Assembly: GCA_007117235.1 (NCBI GenBank)
Contig: SKGY01000244.1
Location: forward strand, 1 to 7,275
Length of the DNA stretch: 7,275 nucleotides
Direction of reading: 5' to 3'
DNA from: Balneolaceae bacterium
GTDB taxonomy: Bacteria > Bacteroidota > Rhodothermia > Balneolales > Balneolaceae
Shown here: one piece after another, positions 6,489-7,275 of the stretch
Layout: every line of letters begins with the position of its first letter
How positions within the stretch are numbered: position 1 is the first letter of the stretch
Notes under the pieces: model-generated
The model's database searches: none
The model's input: the letters and a program-made list of their open reading frames with translations, nothing else
Told to the model about the DNA's origin: nothing
Program-made: the position numbers and the translations under genes

Positions 6489-6956
6489 ATGGATCACTAT
6501 ATTTTACAGCTTGTCGAGCAAATGAGAGAGTCGGCACAAAACCTGCCAGACCCCAACTTAATATCGGAATTCGATGAAGAGGCCCTGCCTGATGAGTTAA
6601 AAGCTTTTGCCGATGTGGAAAGGTTCCTGCATGGCAAAGCCAAAAAAATCTCGTTTATTACTCGTATTCCAGCCGAAGCCCTTCCCGCGCCTGAGAAACT
6701 TAACGCTACCCAAATCACTTTTCTTTATGATGAATTAAAGCGGCTGCTTCAAGCTTACTGCTTTTATGCTGATTTCCCGATAGGATTGCCCGCAACTATT
6801 AAATATCGTCTGCTGCGAGAAAAATGGGAGGATGAAGTCGTTTATACCGGTGAAGGGATGAATTACTTTGAGTTTTGTGATTACGAAACTTCTAGGTGCC
6901 CCTTTCCAAAAGAGTTTTGTGGATGTAAGGAGTTAGGAACCGACGATATTGAATAG
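6489..6956 (+). CDS. Uncharacterised protein with C-terminal four-cysteine cluster
   Basis: I do not recognise a named family. The 155-residue product is acidic, has no signal peptide or membrane segment, and should be cytosolic. The N-terminal part is helical (MDHYILQLVEQMRES), the middle includes NATQITFLYDELKRLLQAYCFY (about 72-93), and the tail holds EFCDYETSRCPFPKEFCGCK, where Cys130, Cys137, Cys144 and Cys146 form C-x6-C-x6-C-x-C. That spacing could bind zinc or another metal, which is an inference. An earlier in-frame TTG at 6423 would add 22 residues; the ATG at 6489 is chosen because it follows a purine-rich run (AAAAAGAAAAAGAG) and begins a regular helix. The gene is 126 bp after topA. 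A weak promoter-like pair, TTGATT (6423-6428) and TATTTC (6446-6451), lies upstream. Confidence 0.7.
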   Translation: MDHYILQLVEQMRESAQNLPDPNLISEFDEEALPDELKAFADVERFLHGKAKKISFITRIPAEALPAPEKLNATQITFLYDELKRLLQAYCFYADFPIGLPATIKYRLLREKWEDEVVYTGEGMNYFEFCDYETSRCPFPKEFCGCKELGTDDIE

Positions 6957-7020
6957 ATGCCCATAACCGAATTAATTCCGTTACAAGACCTTTCTGGGTA
7001 TTTTTGAAATCTGAAAAATC

Positions 7021-7081
7021 TTGGAACCATTTTATGATTTATTTATACTTGTCAATATACTTGTAACGTATGTGAGACGTT
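7021..7081 (+). promoter_or_regulatory. Promoter and operator-like repeats before the antitoxin gene
   Basis: TTGGAA (7021-7026), 17 bp, then TATACT (7044-7049) make a sigma70-like promoter. The nonamer TATACTTGT occurs twice in direct orientation at 7044-7052 and 7056-7064, exactly 12 bp apart, and each TATACTTG is also a 5-of-6 match to the Bacteroidota TAnnTTTG box. Immediately after, AACGT (7065-7069) and ACGTT (7077-7081) form an inverted repeat whose arms are again 12 bp apart. Short repeats over the promoter are the usual binding sites of ribbon-helix-helix antitoxins that repress their own operon. The repeats are seen directly; autoregulation is inferred from family behaviour. Confidence 0.5.
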
Positions 7082-7108
7082 GACTCCTGAAGAAATAGAA
7101 TCAAAACC

Positions 7109-7275
7109 ATGCCACAAATTTCACTTTATATTGACAAAGAGACCCTGCAACAGGTGGAGAACGCTGCAAAAGGAGAACAACTTTCTATATCCAAGTGGGT
7201 AGGAAAACAACTCAAAAAATCTTTGGAAACAAATTATCCACCCAATTTTGAAAACCTATATGGTTCAATTAAAGA
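7109..7275 (+). CDS. Ribbon-helix-helix antitoxin-like protein, N-terminal part
   Basis: The reading frame opens at the ATG at 7109 and runs off the right edge; 55 full codons are visible. The protein begins MPQISLYIDKETLQQVENAA, a beta-strand plus helix typical of ribbon-helix-helix DNA-binding proteins (Arc/CopG/MetJ type), then LSISKWVGKQLKKSLE, the second helix of the fold (about 26-41). The following YPPNFENLYGSIKD resembles the neutralising tail of type II antitoxins that carry P--FF-LFGSI, often paired with a PIN-domain (VapC-type) toxin. The toxin gene would lie just beyond the window and is not seen, so the pairing is inferred. No Shine-Dalgarno site is clear. The operator-like repeats at 7044-7081 fit self-repression. 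Confidence 0.75.
   Translation, partial: MPQISLYIDKETLQQVENAAKGEQLSISKWVGKQLKKSLETNYPPNFENLYGSIK

Noticed and set aside
6969..6978. 10-bp palindrome GAATTAATTC after the four-cysteine gene
   Set aside because: It is short and AT-rich with no matched flanks, so it is likely chance.
6988..7019. Possible terminator (ACC...GGT then T5, or ATTTTT paired with AAAAAT)
   Set aside because: The first stem has about 3 bp and the second is only A-T pairs; neither is convincing as an intrinsic terminator.
1..7275. tRNA, rRNA, CRISPR array, insertion sequence or prophage
   Set aside because: No tRNA-like folds, repeated spacers, transposase reading frames or phage genes were seen on either strand.

Overview
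The window is an ordinary-looking chromosomal segment of an AT-leaning bacterium, most likely Bacteroidota or the related Balneolota. The assignment is an inference with moderate confidence. It rests on the order DUF3822-type gene, rsmD, coaD (a familiar Bacteroidota neighbourhood), on the scarcity of Shine-Dalgarno sites before the starts, and on a TopA that ends in repeated C-terminal modules instead of zinc ribbons. All genes seen are on the + strand.

Layout. The left edge holds the C-terminal half of a thiopurine S-methyltransferase-type enzyme (3-320). A 262-bp gap follows, with a bipartite REP-like palindromic element (343-415) and a perfect 12-bp inverted repeat overlapping a promoter-like sequence (454-482). 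Next is a very tight cluster: a membrane-anchored protein with a GspG/pseudopilin-like core (583-1059), a DUF3822-type actin-fold protein (1062-1946) and the 16S rRNA methyltransferase gene rsmD (1943-2497). The gene coaD (2584-3075) follows after a short gap with its own possible promoter. A second intergenic region (3076-3290) carries a promoter-like site before an atypical PrxQ/BCP peroxiredoxin (3291-3764), and topA (3816-6362) lies 51 bp downstream. Then come an unrecognised small protein with a C-terminal four-cysteine cluster (6489-6956), a promoter/operator-like region with 12-bp-spaced direct repeats (7021-7081) and the start of a ribbon-helix-helix antitoxin (7109 to the right edge), whose presumed toxin lies outside the window.

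How the genes work together. rsmD, coaD and topA are housekeeping genes (ribosome maturation, coenzyme A synthesis, DNA supercoiling). The first two genes of the rsmD cluster are the least understood. One looks like a pseudopilin core on an uncleaved anchor and the other belongs to a family related to PilM-like actin folds, so a shared envelope role is conceivable but unproven. I see no clear new defence or mobile system. The most interesting items are the pseudopilin-like/DUF3822 pair, the peroxiredoxin with an altered catalytic motif, the cysteine-free TopA with four C-terminal repeats, the four-cysteine protein, and the operator-like repeats before the antitoxin.
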